Assembly (NCBI GenBank): GCA_028291515.1
Contig: JAQGHU010000090.1
Coordinates: 62,001-126,000, forward strand
Direction of reading: 5' to 3'
Length of the DNA stretch: 64,000 bases
Origin: Schlesneria sp.
Lineage (GTDB): Bacteria > Planctomycetota > Planctomycetia > Planctomycetales > Planctomycetaceae
This document shows, piece after piece, positions 16,683 to 24,876 of this stretch. Under the pieces are notes generated by a model. It was not told the DNA's origin. It was given only the letters and a program-made list of their open reading frames with translations, and did no database searches. Each line of letters starts with the position of its first letter. Position 1 is the first letter of the stretch. Both the position numbers and the translations under genes were made by a program.

Positions 16683-16814
16683 ATGGCACTCGAAACAGAT
16701 GATTCGGAGCAGAAGGCTCGCTTCGGCAGTACCATCAACGTAGCTTTCGTAGCGGGATCGTTGATCCTCTATCTCGTGCTAGATACAGCCCGCCAATCGA
16801 ATAAAGACCAATGA
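16683..16814 (+). CDS. Possible 43-residue single-membrane-span peptide
   Basis: A short open frame begins MALETDDSEQKARFG and has one hydrophobic stretch (INVAFVAGSLILYLVL) before a polar end. It ends 10 bp before the next plus-strand gene, which might indicate coupling. No clear ribosome site is present and no family is recognised. It could equally be a fragment of mobile DNA. Confidence 0.25.
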   Translation: MALETDDSEQKARFGSTINVAFVAGSLILYLVLDTARQSNKDQ

Positions 16815-16824
16815 ACTACTGCTA

Positions 16825-17238
16825 ATGATCGTCGTCGTAGTTCCAGTCCTGCTCTCGCTAAATTTGGATTTCCTAGCTCGAATCAGCTCGATAGGGGTAA
16901 AGGGCCTGATCGAGATACAGCTTCGCGAAATCAAGGAAAAGCAGGCCGAACAGCAAAAAACACTCGACGAATATTCAGCGATACTGGCTAACCTGCTTAC
17001 GGATCAAGAACAGTTTCACTTGCGGATACTGGCTCAAGGAGACGCCGAATACACTGGGAGGGCCTCGCTACGGGCTGAGCTGCACCGCCTGCGCAAGTTC
17101 CGCCTAATCGCAGAAGTGTACCCCCAAAGAATAAACACAATTTATGACACGATTGTCGTGAAAATTGGAAGCTATGTGAAAATCACAGATATGGGGCGGA
17201 GATTCTTAGCAGAGATGGACCGCATCGCACGCGAATGA
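16825..17238 (+). CDS. Membrane-anchored coiled-coil / winged-helix-like protein
   Basis: A 137-residue protein of unknown function. Residues 1-20 are hydrophobic (MIVVVVPVLLSLNLDFLA) and could anchor it in the membrane. Residues 30-60 are a predicted coiled coil rich in E, K and Q (LREIKEKQAEQQKTLDEY). The remainder (SLRAELHRLRKFRLIAE, then VKITDMGRRFLAEM) reads like a winged-helix domain. Similar small anchor-plus-winged-helix proteins occur as orphans in cyanobacteria and planctomycetes. Its stop codon lies inside the broken 3' end of the convergent ankyrin gene, so the junction between the two genes is a recombination scar (inference). Confidence 0.5.
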   Translation: MIVVVVPVLLSLNLDFLARISSIGVKGLIEIQLREIKEKQAEQQKTLDEYSAILANLLTDQEQFHLRILAQGDAEYTGRASLRAELHRLRKFRLIAEVYPQRINTIYDTIVVKIGSYVKITDMGRRFLAEMDRIARE

Positions 17239-18642
17239 TGAACGTGATTTCTTTGCCTCCAACAATCCGTGGGCGGAAACACGTCTTCCGGGTACCCCAT
17301 GATCTCGAACTGACCGTTCGTGGACAACGACTTCATTGTAGATGCAGAAGTCAGGATCGTAGTAATCCTCGTGCTCTCCGCCAATCTGCACGAATCGGCC
17401 ATCTGGAAGCTCCGTAAACGACATTCCATAACGATCAAAGCACCAAACTGGGCGGGTCAGGAGATCCGTGTCGTCGAATTTCTTCCGGGCTTGATACGCA
17501 TTGACTCCAGCTCGGACCATCTCGTGCCAGAACGGCACATTCATGACTTCGGGATTGGATCGCCCGAATCGACGCTCTCGGCCTGCACGGTATTCCGCAG
17601 GGCTGACATTGATTGAGCCACCCGTAGAATGGCCAATCAGCAACCGCTTCATTTCCGCACTGATGTCCGCGAAGTCTTCCCCCGCCTTGGTCAACAGTCG
17701 AACGATTTGCTCATTCGCCGCCATCGACTTCGCACTTTCGTCGAACTTATTCTTGCGATTGGGCACCGCCCCCGCTTCCAACAGCAATTCAACGCACGCC
17801 GTTTGTCCACCCTGTGCGGCGATCATCAAGGCGGTACTGTTCATTCCATTTACGGCTTCGATGTCAGCACCATGCTCGATGAGCCAACGCATCATTTCGA
17901 TGTGACCGTTGGCGGCTGCAATCGTGAGTGCGGTTTCACGATTCTGACCCGAATGGTCAACCCTGCATCCGTATTCGTGAAGTAAAGCCGCTTTTCGAAC
18001 GTCTCCGACTTGGACAGCAATTTGGAAAGGAGTTCGAGAAAATCTGTCCTCTCCGTCAATTGCCGCACCGTCGTTCAGAAGGAGAAATACATCCTTGCTG
18101 CTTCCCATGGCAACAGCCATCATCAGTGGAGTCCATTTAAGTAGAGATGAGTTGGCACCTGCATCGAGAAGGTATCTCACGGCGTCAAACCTTCCTTGAA
18201 TGGACGCCATGCTTAATGGGGATTCGCCGTACTCAGTTTCGCTGTCGATTTGTGCTCCGTTCTTCACCAATAGATCGGCAACCGATAGGAGGTTTTCGTC
18301 GTCCTCCAGTGCATACATGATCTTGAACAACACGGTGTGGCCTTTCCGTGAGACGTTGTTGATGTCTGCACCGGCGTCCAAGAGAAATTGGACTTTGGTC
18401 ACATCTCCCGAGCACGCCACCAATTCGAGTGGGAAGTGCCTTTGCTCATTCACTGCAAGATTGACTTCGGCTCCTGACGTGATCAGCAATTGAAGCATTT
18501 CCACTCCAGCCTGTGGGCTAGTCGCTGCACAAGCCAACGGCGTGTAATCCTGTTCATCTCTGGCGTCGACGTGTATTCCGCTTTGGAGTTCACGGCGAAC
18601 TCCAGTGAGATCACCTTGTGCTGCGTAATCGTGAATTTGCAT
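17206..18642 (-). CDS. Ankyrin-repeat protein, 3' end broken
   Basis: A 478-residue protein with at least eight ankyrin repeats in residues 1 to about 320 (units such as TPLACAATS, LLDAGADINN, TALMIAAQGGQ, LLLEAGAVPN). A second module follows (PVWCFDRYGMSFTELPDGR, then DYYDPDFCIYNEVVVHE). After VVHE the frame changes: reading one base further on restores NGQFEIMGYPEDVFPPTD, which looks like the natural continuation of this module. Homology stops at PPTD (about 17257), so the last 35 or so residues of the annotated frame are spurious. The gene has both a frameshift near 17315 and a truncation. Ankyrin repeats mediate protein binding; this product may be non-functional. It lies 95 bp downstream of the Pth2 gene and may share its transcript. 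Confidence 0.7.
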   Translation of the reverse strand: MQIHDYAAQGDLTGVRRELQSGIHVDARDEQDYTPLACAATSPQAGVEMLQLLITSGAEVNLAVNEQRHFPLELVACSGDVTKVQFLLDAGADINNVSRKGHTVLFKIMYALEDDENLLSVADLLVKNGAQIDSETEYGESPLSMASIQGRFDAVRYLLDAGANSSLLKWTPLMMAVAMGSSKDVFLLLNDGAAIDGEDRFSRTPFQIAVQVGDVRKAALLHEYGCRVDHSGQNRETALTIAAANGHIEMMRWLIEHGADIEAVNGMNSTALMIAAQGGQTACVELLLEAGAVPNRKNKFDESAKSMAANEQIVRLLTKAGEDFADISAEMKRLLIGHSTGGSINVSPAEYRAGRERRFGRSNPEVMNVPFWHEMVRAGVNAYQARKKFDDTDLLTRPVWCFDRYGMSFTELPDGRFVQIGGEHEDYYDPDFCIYNEVVVHERSVRDHGVPGRRVSAHGLLEAKKSRSSFACDAVHLC

Positions 18643-18737
18643 TGGGTGACCTCTGCTGATCGGAATTTCTCACTTGAACGGTGAATTCGAATCATTTGCA
18701 AGCAAAGTCAGCGTCATTTGGCTGAAATCTCGCTTCT

Positions 18738-19133
18738 CTAAAGCAATTCCAAATTCCCCGTCAGAGGGTCGATCTTCTCTGCCACGTCGGGACCAATCGC
18801 AACACATGTGCTAGTCGGAACTCCGTGAAACTCCGTCTTGCCGCTGTCTGTGATCAAGTGAACTTCCAGTCCAGCAGCAATGGCCTTGTCGTGGATGTTC
18901 ATCAGTTCGTCTTCACTATTCACCCGGCAGCAGATCTTGGCGAAGGCACCCCTCAGCCAAGAACGCTCCACGTCGGAGAAGTCATCCAGCGAAACACTTC
19001 CCACCTCCTGCAATCGACGAACGATGAATGACATCGACGCATGAGACGCTTGTGCAATCTGCTTGCCTCGCCGCATTTTCAGATCGTGGCGGATTACGAT
19101 CACTTGTTTAACTCGTTGAGGTTCATCGCCCAT
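18738..19133 (-). CDS. Peptidyl-tRNA hydrolase, PTH2 family
   Basis: A 131-residue protein of the archaeal/eukaryotic-type Pth2 family, which cleaves peptidyl-tRNA to recycle tRNA. KQVIVIRHDLKMRRGKQIAQASHAS gives the hallmark N-terminal strand and the glycine-lysine helix. The later segments LEVHLITDSGKTEF and CVAIGPDVAEKIDPLTG match the C-terminal half, including the T/D region of the active site. Bacteria normally use Pth1; a Pth2 next to RNA-repair genes suggests an accessory role in clearing stalled peptidyl-tRNA after RNA damage (inference). It lies 58 bp downstream of pnkp and is the last intact gene of the operon. Confidence 0.85.
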   Translation of the reverse strand: MGDEPQRVKQVIVIRHDLKMRRGKQIAQASHASMSFIVRRLQEVGSVSLDDFSDVERSWLRGAFAKICCRVNSEDELMNIHDKAIAAGLEVHLITDSGKTEFHGVPTSTCVAIGPDVAEKIDPLTGNLELL

Positions 19134-19191
19134 ACATCGATCTCGTCGTCAAAGTTGAATTGTTCGCATGTCAGCCACGGTCACAATCAAT

Positions 19192-21795
19192 TTACAGCCG
19201 TGGGTCCACCGGTTCGCTTTCCAACGCCAACACTCCGAATACACACTCATGGACTCGCCGCAACGGCTCATGCCGGACAAAGCGATCCAATCCCTCAATG
19301 CCGAGGGCGAACTCACGCAACGCCAAGGATCGCTTTGCTCCCAACCCACGGCTTCGGAGCCGAGTCAGATTCTCATCGGCAGTGTAATCCGGGCCGTAAA
19401 TGATTCGCAGATACTCTCGACCTCGGCACTTCACAGCAGGCTGCACAAGCCCCTTCTTGCCCCGCATGATGAAGTCCAGCGGCTTGATGACCATCCCTTC
19501 GCCGCCACGACCTGTCAGACTTTCCCACCACTCAACTCCGACCTTCTCGCTATCGGGATCAGTCACGTCCACTTTCTGAAACTGGGTCGCCAAAAGGAAC
19601 TTCGGATCGAAGTGACAGACCTTGGCCAGCCGTTCCATGTGCCAGAGATGATTCTGATGAGTATGAACCTGACCTTCCGTGGCGAGCAAATGGAATGGTG
19701 CCAGTCGAAGATCATCCAGTGAGGCCACCGACCAGCAATATTGACGGTAAGCTGCCACAAACTTACCGACGTTGCTGCCAATGTCACGGTACTTCGTGAG
19801 CAAGCCGTCAATCGTTGCGGCAGCCTCTCCAGTCAACCGACCGGCAGTTTGTTCAAGAGTAGAAACAACAACTGGCAAGGAGGCATTTCCTGCGGCACCG
19901 ACTGCTGCATACTGTGATCGTAAAAGTTCCTGTGCCTTGGCCGACCATGGCATTAGTTCGCAATCGAGACATGCCCAAGTCGTATTCATCTCCTTCCAGA
20001 AGTCGGACGCGGTAAGTGAATCTCGCAATCGGTGGAGGAACCGCCGTTCGAGATCGGGATCGTTGAAGAAACGTCTGCCCGTTCGTGTGTAGACGATGCC
20101 ATACTCATCTTCCGTAACACCGAATCGTTCACGAGCGGCTGCTTCATCCCGGCAGACAATGACCACGGCCCGAGATCCCATGTGTTTTTCTTCGCAGATC
20201 ACATGCGGGATGCCTTGATTGCGGAAGTAGGCGAACGCCTCAGTTGGATGCTCCAACAACCCCTCTTGAGTGGTCGTTTCACTGGGCGACATCGTAGGTG
20301 GCAGGTAGATCAGCCACTTCGGATTCGCAGCGAACCGGCTCATCACCTCCAACGCCGCAGTAGCGTTCTCCGCACGAATCGTGACGTTGTGATGCAATTT
20401 GGTCGAAACGATCCGTTTGCCGATTACGTCATCGGCGTCCAGCAAATCGTCATGAGCCTGCTGGGCAGACAAAAGTGGAGCTTGTTGTTCGACCGGCAAA
20501 AAGGGTCGTGACGATTCACAGTAGGTCTGCTTGGCTGGGACTGAGACGAATTCCTTTTCCGGGTATCGCAGAGCCGTGAGCTTTCCACCGAAGACACATC
20601 CCGTGTCGACGTTGACTGTGCGATTCAGCCACTCGGGTTCTGGAACGGGAGTGTGTCCGTAAACCACCATGGCTGAGCCTCGGTACTCAGCCGCCCAGTT
20701 GTGTCGCACCGGCAGCCCGAACTCATCGGTTTCACCGGTTGTTTCTCCGTAAAGAGCAAAGTCTCGCACCTTGCCAGACCCTCGCCCCTGCATCTCTTCT
20801 TTCATGCCTGCGTGAGCTACGACCAATTTTCCGTCGTCGAGAACGAAGTGACTGACAAGACCGTCGAGGAAGCTCGCGAGCGAATGGCAGAATGGACCAC
20901 GCACGTCGTCGGGCAGAGCGTCGATCTCAGACATGGTTTGAGCAAGACCATGCGTGATCTGGACATCTCGACCGCTCAACTTCTTCAGCAACTTCATGTC
21001 GTGATTGCCGGGGACACACAGTGCAGATCCGAACTGAACCATGTTTCGCACGATGCTTAGAGTGTCGAGGACCCTTGGCCCTCGATCCACAAGATCACCA
21101 ACGAACACAGCTTTTCTGCCTTGAGGATGAACATAGCCAATGTTGCTCCACCCGGCTTCATGACCCGCAATTACGAATTGCCCATACCCAAGAACGGCCA
21201 AAAGTTCTTCCAGTTCATCGGCACAACCATGCACGTCGCCGATAATGTCGAATGGGCCGTGTTCGTTGCTTCGATCATTCCACAACGGCACTCTCTCGAT
21301 AGCGACCGTCTCAACTTCTGCCACGCTATCCAGTACGAAAACGTGCCGGAAGCCTTCTCGCTTGAGTCCTCTCAACGCTCGCCGCAACTGGGTCTTCTGT
21401 TGTCGAATGACGTGAGGACCGAATGTCCGATCTATACGATCTCGATTTCGCTCATGACAAATCTCTTCGGGAACATTCAGGACTACTGCGACAGGAAGGC
21501 AGTGGTATTTCCGGGCCAAAGCGACCAACGGTGCTCGGGCTTCCGGTTGGACATTCGTCGCATCGACGACAGTCATCCGGCCTCGGGCCAACCGCTTGGC
21601 GGCAATGTAGTGAAGAACTTCAAAGGCGTCATTGCTGGCGGCCTGATCATTCTCATTGTCGCTGACCAGTCCCCGACAATAGTCGGACGACAATACTTCG
21701 CTCGGAAGAAAATGCTTCCGAGCGAACGTACTCTTCCCAGATCCGCTGGTGCCGACCAGCACGACGAGTGACAGTTTCGGAATCTTGATGGTCAT
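19192..21795 (-). CDS. pnkp: Pnkp: polynucleotide kinase-phosphatase-ligase of RNA repair
   Basis: An 867-residue three-domain end-healing and sealing enzyme. The kinase domain (1 to about 170) has the P-loop GTSGSGKS at 15-22 and phosphorylates 5'-OH ends. The central binuclear metallophosphatase (about 180-430) has D187, H189, D234 and N264 in DVHG, GDLVDRG and GNHD; it removes 2',3'-cyclic or 3' phosphates. The C-terminal adenylyltransferase (about 480-867) has the nucleotidyl lysine K537 in EEKHMGSR. Residue numbers almost coincide with the studied Clostridium thermocellum Pnkp. Pnkp alone transfers AMP but needs Hen1 (23419-24819) to seal. The start codon overlaps the upstream stop (TGAATG), indicating translational coupling. 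Confidence 0.96.
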   Translation of the reverse strand: MTIKIPKLSLVVLVGTSGSGKSTFARKHFLPSEVLSSDYCRGLVSDNENDQAASNDAFEVLHYIAAKRLARGRMTVVDATNVQPEARAPLVALARKYHCLPVAVVLNVPEEICHERNRDRIDRTFGPHVIRQQKTQLRRALRGLKREGFRHVFVLDSVAEVETVAIERVPLWNDRSNEHGPFDIIGDVHGCADELEELLAVLGYGQFVIAGHEAGWSNIGYVHPQGRKAVFVGDLVDRGPRVLDTLSIVRNMVQFGSALCVPGNHDMKLLKKLSGRDVQITHGLAQTMSEIDALPDDVRGPFCHSLASFLDGLVSHFVLDDGKLVVAHAGMKEEMQGRGSGKVRDFALYGETTGETDEFGLPVRHNWAAEYRGSAMVVYGHTPVPEPEWLNRTVNVDTGCVFGGKLTALRYPEKEFVSVPAKQTYCESSRPFLPVEQQAPLLSAQQAHDDLLDADDVIGKRIVSTKLHHNVTIRAENATAALEVMSRFAANPKWLIYLPPTMSPSETTTQEGLLEHPTEAFAYFRNQGIPHVICEEKHMGSRAVVIVCRDEAAARERFGVTEDEYGIVYTRTGRRFFNDPDLERRFLHRLRDSLTASDFWKEMNTTWACLDCELMPWSAKAQELLRSQYAAVGAAGNASLPVVVSTLEQTAGRLTGEAAATIDGLLTKYRDIGSNVGKFVAAYRQYCWSVASLDDLRLAPFHLLATEGQVHTHQNHLWHMERLAKVCHFDPKFLLATQFQKVDVTDPDSEKVGVEWWESLTGRGGEGMVIKPLDFIMRGKKGLVQPAVKCRGREYLRIIYGPDYTADENLTRLRSRGLGAKRSLALREFALGIEGLDRFVRHEPLRRVHECVFGVLALESEPVDPRL

Positions 21796-22214
21796 TCAGG
21801 CTCCTTTCTTCCGTAGAGCCTTTGCCATTCCGGGAATGCCGCAGCCCATCTCTCAGCATCCTCTTTCGTCCGAATCCAGCAACGATCATCCATCTTGATC
21901 AATTCAATTACTCTGGGGTGATACACAAGCTTGACACGAAATTCTTCGACATGTTGCACATCGATAACACAGGTAATGAATCTCCGGCTGTGACGATGGA
22001 GGCCAATTGCGACGACGCCGTCACAAGTGCCTGCAAAACACCCTGCGATATAGACTTTCGTACCTCCTCGGAATTGACGAGTCCCCGATTTCGAATCGAG
22101 ACCACCGGAGCCATAAGGGTGGTCCCGCTTGATATTGGCAACGACGCACCACACTCCTTCGTCGTTGGGAAGTTGATCAATCACAATTATCCCTCCGACA
22201 ATCGAATCATTCAC
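21792..22214 (-). CDS. Unknown 140-residue protein of the RNA-repair operon
   Basis: The start is placed at GTG 22214, which overlaps the stop of the ATP-grasp gene (ATGTGA), so the two are probably translationally coupled; its own stop is contiguous with the pnkp start. The product begins with a hydrophobic strand (IVGGIIVIDQLP), then has NIKRDHPYGSGG, a segment GTKVYIAGCFAGTCDGVVAIGLHR, and ends with RTKEDAERWAAAFPEWQRLY. No family is recognised. The basic and aromatic residues of the middle part could suit RNA or nucleotide binding, but this is not supported by a motif. Its tight packing between the ATP-grasp and Pnkp genes argues for a role in the same process. Confidence 0.7.
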   Translation of the reverse strand: MNDSIVGGIIVIDQLPNDEGVWCVVANIKRDHPYGSGGLDSKSGTRQFRGGTKVYIAGCFAGTCDGVVAIGLHRHSRRFITCVIDVQHVEEFRVKLVYHPRVIELIKMDDRCWIRTKEDAERWAAAFPEWQRLYGRKEPE

Positions 22215-22984
22215 ATTTCCCCGACACCGTTGTCGGGCAACCCCATCAGTTCCCGCCAACGAGCTTCAATGATGGCGGTGTACTCTGGACCTCGTAAGCC
22301 ATAGTTGCCCAGAGAGAATCCATCATTAACTTCGACGAGAAGTGTTTTGCCCGACGAGGTGATCCCCCAATCCATACCAAAGCTGATCGGGCGATCCTCG
22401 AATGCCTGCACGGCGAGCTTCACGCTGGTTACGTCTGGAAATACCAATGGATCACCACGGTAGTGCCCGACTTCGAGAATGTTGTTCCTGAGGACAAAGG
22501 CTCGCCATTCAGACACAAATTCCACGCACTCTTGAACCAAGACGGGCGTGTCAGTGGGAATTGAAGCTGTTGCGATGAGATCTCGAAAAGCCCGGACGAC
22601 AGTTCCTTTGAAGAGCTTGTGATCATAAAGCGGCTTGACGTGAATCGGACAGAAGTCTTCGGCATTGACTGAAGCTCTGATCTTGCCCAGCGTGCTGCTC
22701 CATGTGCGGCGTCCAATCCATGTGGAAAGAGAAGGTGGCAAGTCGATATTGGGGGGCGAGGGGCGGCCTGCTCGGCTGAGCAACTGACGAATTGTGCCAA
22801 CGCCGCCCCGCACGACCATTTCATCGGGGTGGTATAGCAAGTCGTCATCGAGCAATCCGTTTGCAACCTCCGCCAACTCGAACCAAATCACTTCGTAGCC
22901 TCGTTGACCAAACCAATGTGCCGCTTCAACCATCGACAGATAAATCGAGTCACACTCTCGAACTCGCTGAATGTACGCCCGCAT
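22211..22984 (-). CDS. ATP-grasp domain protein (R2K-like)
   Basis: A 257-residue protein with the ATP-grasp C-terminal pattern: CPIHVKPLYDHKLFKGTVV (K for ATP), VLVQECVEFVSEWRAFVLRN, and the metal site LLVEVNDGFSLGNYGL. The N-terminal part (YLSMVEAAHWFGQRGYEVIWFE) fits the short N-domain of the R2K-type ATP-grasp families that accompany phage and RNA-repair genes. ATP-grasp enzymes join a carboxylate to an amine or thiol via an acyl phosphate. The acceptor here is unknown; a protein or RNA modification linked to repair is possible (inference). It is packed between the 130-residue unknown gene (45 bp) and the overlapping 140-residue gene. Confidence 0.78.
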   Translation of the reverse strand: MRAYIQRVRECDSIYLSMVEAAHWFGQRGYEVIWFELAEVANGLLDDDLLYHPDEMVVRGGVGTIRQLLSRAGRPSPPNIDLPPSLSTWIGRRTWSSTLGKIRASVNAEDFCPIHVKPLYDHKLFKGTVVRAFRDLIATASIPTDTPVLVQECVEFVSEWRAFVLRNNILEVGHYRGDPLVFPDVTSVKLAVQAFEDRPISFGMDWGITSSGKTLLVEVNDGFSLGNYGLRGPEYTAIIEARWRELMGLPDNGVGEM

Positions 22985-23029
22985 TGTGGCTCACTTCTTT
23001 CTTTCACATGCCTTTTCGGTAGGTGGCCT

Positions 23030-23422
23030 TCAATGGTGTTTTTCAAAGAGAATTGCGATCAGATTGCCCTGTCCTCTCCACTCCGACGCTGTGTAACAGT
23101 ATTCGCCGGGATAGTCCTCAAGGTGGAATCCGTCTTCTGCTGCTTGCGACTCAACCAAATGAGGTTTCACTTCGTCTTTCCAGAAACGATGGGTATCCAC
23201 CTCCGCTATCCAGTTCAGTCGTTCGCCGCCATTGGCGACAACGAAGCTGACGGATCCTTGTCTAAGCAGATTGGTAATCTGCTCAATCCCAACGTCTCGC
23301 TGCTTATCCAGCTTCAAATCGCCCTCATCGTTCCACAACCTCGCTAGAGGTAGCTGAGTGACAATCCGCATTTCAGGCCGCATGGAAATCTGCTTTCGTC
23401 CAGTCATCACTCTTATTGTCAT
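23030..23422 (-). CDS. Unknown 130-residue protein of the RNA-repair operon
   Basis: The start overlaps the hen1 stop by four bases (ATGA), so it is coupled to hen1. It begins MTIRVMTGRK; an alternative ATG 17 residues later precedes the conserved-looking MRIVTQLPLARLW. The body contains DVGIEQITNLLRQGSVSFVVANGGERLNWI, VDTHRFWKDEVKPHL, and a C-terminal YPGEYCYTASEWRG with an ILFEKHH ending. Similar small proteins with an SFVVAN-LNWI core and a terminal EKHH occur widely as uncharacterised genes, to my recollection. Function unknown; it may be an immunity-like or adaptor protein, but nothing in the sequence proves it. Confidence 0.65.
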   Translation of the reverse strand: MTIRVMTGRKQISMRPEMRIVTQLPLARLWNDEGDLKLDKQRDVGIEQITNLLRQGSVSFVVANGGERLNWIAEVDTHRFWKDEVKPHLVESQAAEDGFHLEDYPGEYCYTASEWRGQGNLIAILFEKHH

Positions 23423-24819
23423 ATGGTGTACTGGAATAGACCCATCTGCGTTGGTGAGCCGACCAGTTCATCAACTGGACCGACCGGAACGAACCGCACG
23501 CCATATCCATATCGCTCGGCAACACCGGAAGCCCAATCCTGAAACTGTTGACGTGTCCATTCGAAACGATGATCGGTGTGACGAAAGTTTCCAGCAGGCA
23601 GGGTTTCCCATTTCACGTTGTATTCGCTGTTAGGCGTCGTCAGCACCACGGTCTTAGGTCGAGCAAACTCGAATACGACTCGCTCGAACGCCAACAGCCT
23701 TGGTGGATCGAGGTGTTCAATCACTTCGACAACCGCTGCTGCATCAAAGTTCGCCAATCGCTGGTCCCGATACATCAGCGAACCATGAATCAGCTTGATC
23801 CGCTCGGCCTGACGATCAGAAATCTGATCAAGGTTGAGCCGACGTTGGGCAATCTCCAGCGAACGAATCGAAACATCCATTCCGACAATTCGCTCAAACT
23901 GTCGGTCGGCCATGAGATTTCGCAGCAGCTTGCCTTCTCCACAACCAAGATCCAGCACGCTACGAGCACCACTGCCACGCAATGCGGCCAGCACGGTTCC
24001 CAGTCTTTGCTCGTTGAGGCTATCTGTCTCTTCGACGGACTCTTCTGGCCCCAAGGTCAGCGGCTCTTCTTCGTCATCCTCGACGTGTTCTTCCTCGACC
24101 AATCGAGCGAGGGCCTCTCGATACAGGCTAGACCTGTGCCGCAGATAGCGACGGGTGATCTGGTCCTTCTCAGGGTGGGACGCCAGCCATCCGGCCCCTT
24201 TTTCCAACAGCTTTTCTAGTTCGTCATCGCCCACAAAATAGTGCTTTTGGTTATCGAACACGGGAATGAGGACATAGAGATGCGTCAACAGTTCAGACAG
24301 CATCTTCGTTCCAGTGATCGTTACCGAAAAATACGAACTGTCACCCCACTCTGGGAATTGTTCATCGAGAGGATGCTGCGTTATTTCTACCGCATAGCCG
24401 AGCGGTTCAAACATCCGCTGCACCAACCCTTCGCCACCCCGAACCGGCAGCACGTCGATGCGGGCCGTCAAAGGAATGGGTGTCTTGGCCAACTCCTCCC
24501 GATCTTTGCAGCGACCGGACATGGCCGTTCCGAAAATCTGAGCGATGGCTACGCTTAAGAATGAGGATGCCACATAGGGCCGGTCATTCACGTAGTGACC
24601 CAAGAGAAAGCTCTGCTCTCGACTTTTGCCTCTGACCATTCCCACAGGATCTATCTCCAGCAGCAACGCTGCCGACGTGCGATGCTCAGAGACTTCAGGG
24701 TAAAAGACATGTGCTCGCCCGAAGCTCAAGTCGAAGCTCTGACAACGCTCGGGATACTTGTGCAGCAGGTATCCCAAATCGGTGGCAGGTTCGTGCGTCG
24801 TTGTAATTGTCAGGAGCAT
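23419..24819 (-). CDS. hen1: Hen1: 3'-terminal RNA ribose 2'-O-methyltransferase
   Basis: A 466-residue partner of Pnkp. Residues 1 to about 240 form the bacterial Hen1 N-terminal domain that activates the Pnkp ligase. Residues 270-466 are the SAM methyltransferase, with VLDLGCGEGK at 288-297. The metal residues are E365, E368 and H369 (VEVIEHLDP) and H417 (HTDHRFEW), each one lower than the positions known for the Clostridium enzyme. It methylates the 2'-OH at the 3' end of a cut RNA before sealing, so the repaired site resists re-cleavage by ribotoxins. It lies downstream of the HD-kinase gene and is separated from pnkp by three coupled small genes. Confidence 0.96.
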   Translation of the reverse strand: MLLTITTTHEPATDLGYLLHKYPERCQSFDLSFGRAHVFYPEVSEHRTSAALLLEIDPVGMVRGKSREQSFLLGHYVNDRPYVASSFLSVAIAQIFGTAMSGRCKDREELAKTPIPLTARIDVLPVRGGEGLVQRMFEPLGYAVEITQHPLDEQFPEWGDSSYFSVTITGTKMLSELLTHLYVLIPVFDNQKHYFVGDDELEKLLEKGAGWLASHPEKDQITRRYLRHRSSLYREALARLVEEEHVEDDEEEPLTLGPEESVEETDSLNEQRLGTVLAALRGSGARSVLDLGCGEGKLLRNLMADRQFERIVGMDVSIRSLEIAQRRLNLDQISDRQAERIKLIHGSLMYRDQRLANFDAAAVVEVIEHLDPPRLLAFERVVFEFARPKTVVLTTPNSEYNVKWETLPAGNFRHTDHRFEWTRQQFQDWASGVAERYGYGVRFVPVGPVDELVGSPTQMGLFQYTI

Positions 24820-24876
24820 CGTTAGTCAGTCCGTTTCTTCGGATCGCCATCTATGGGGATTTGTGAAGTCTCTAGC

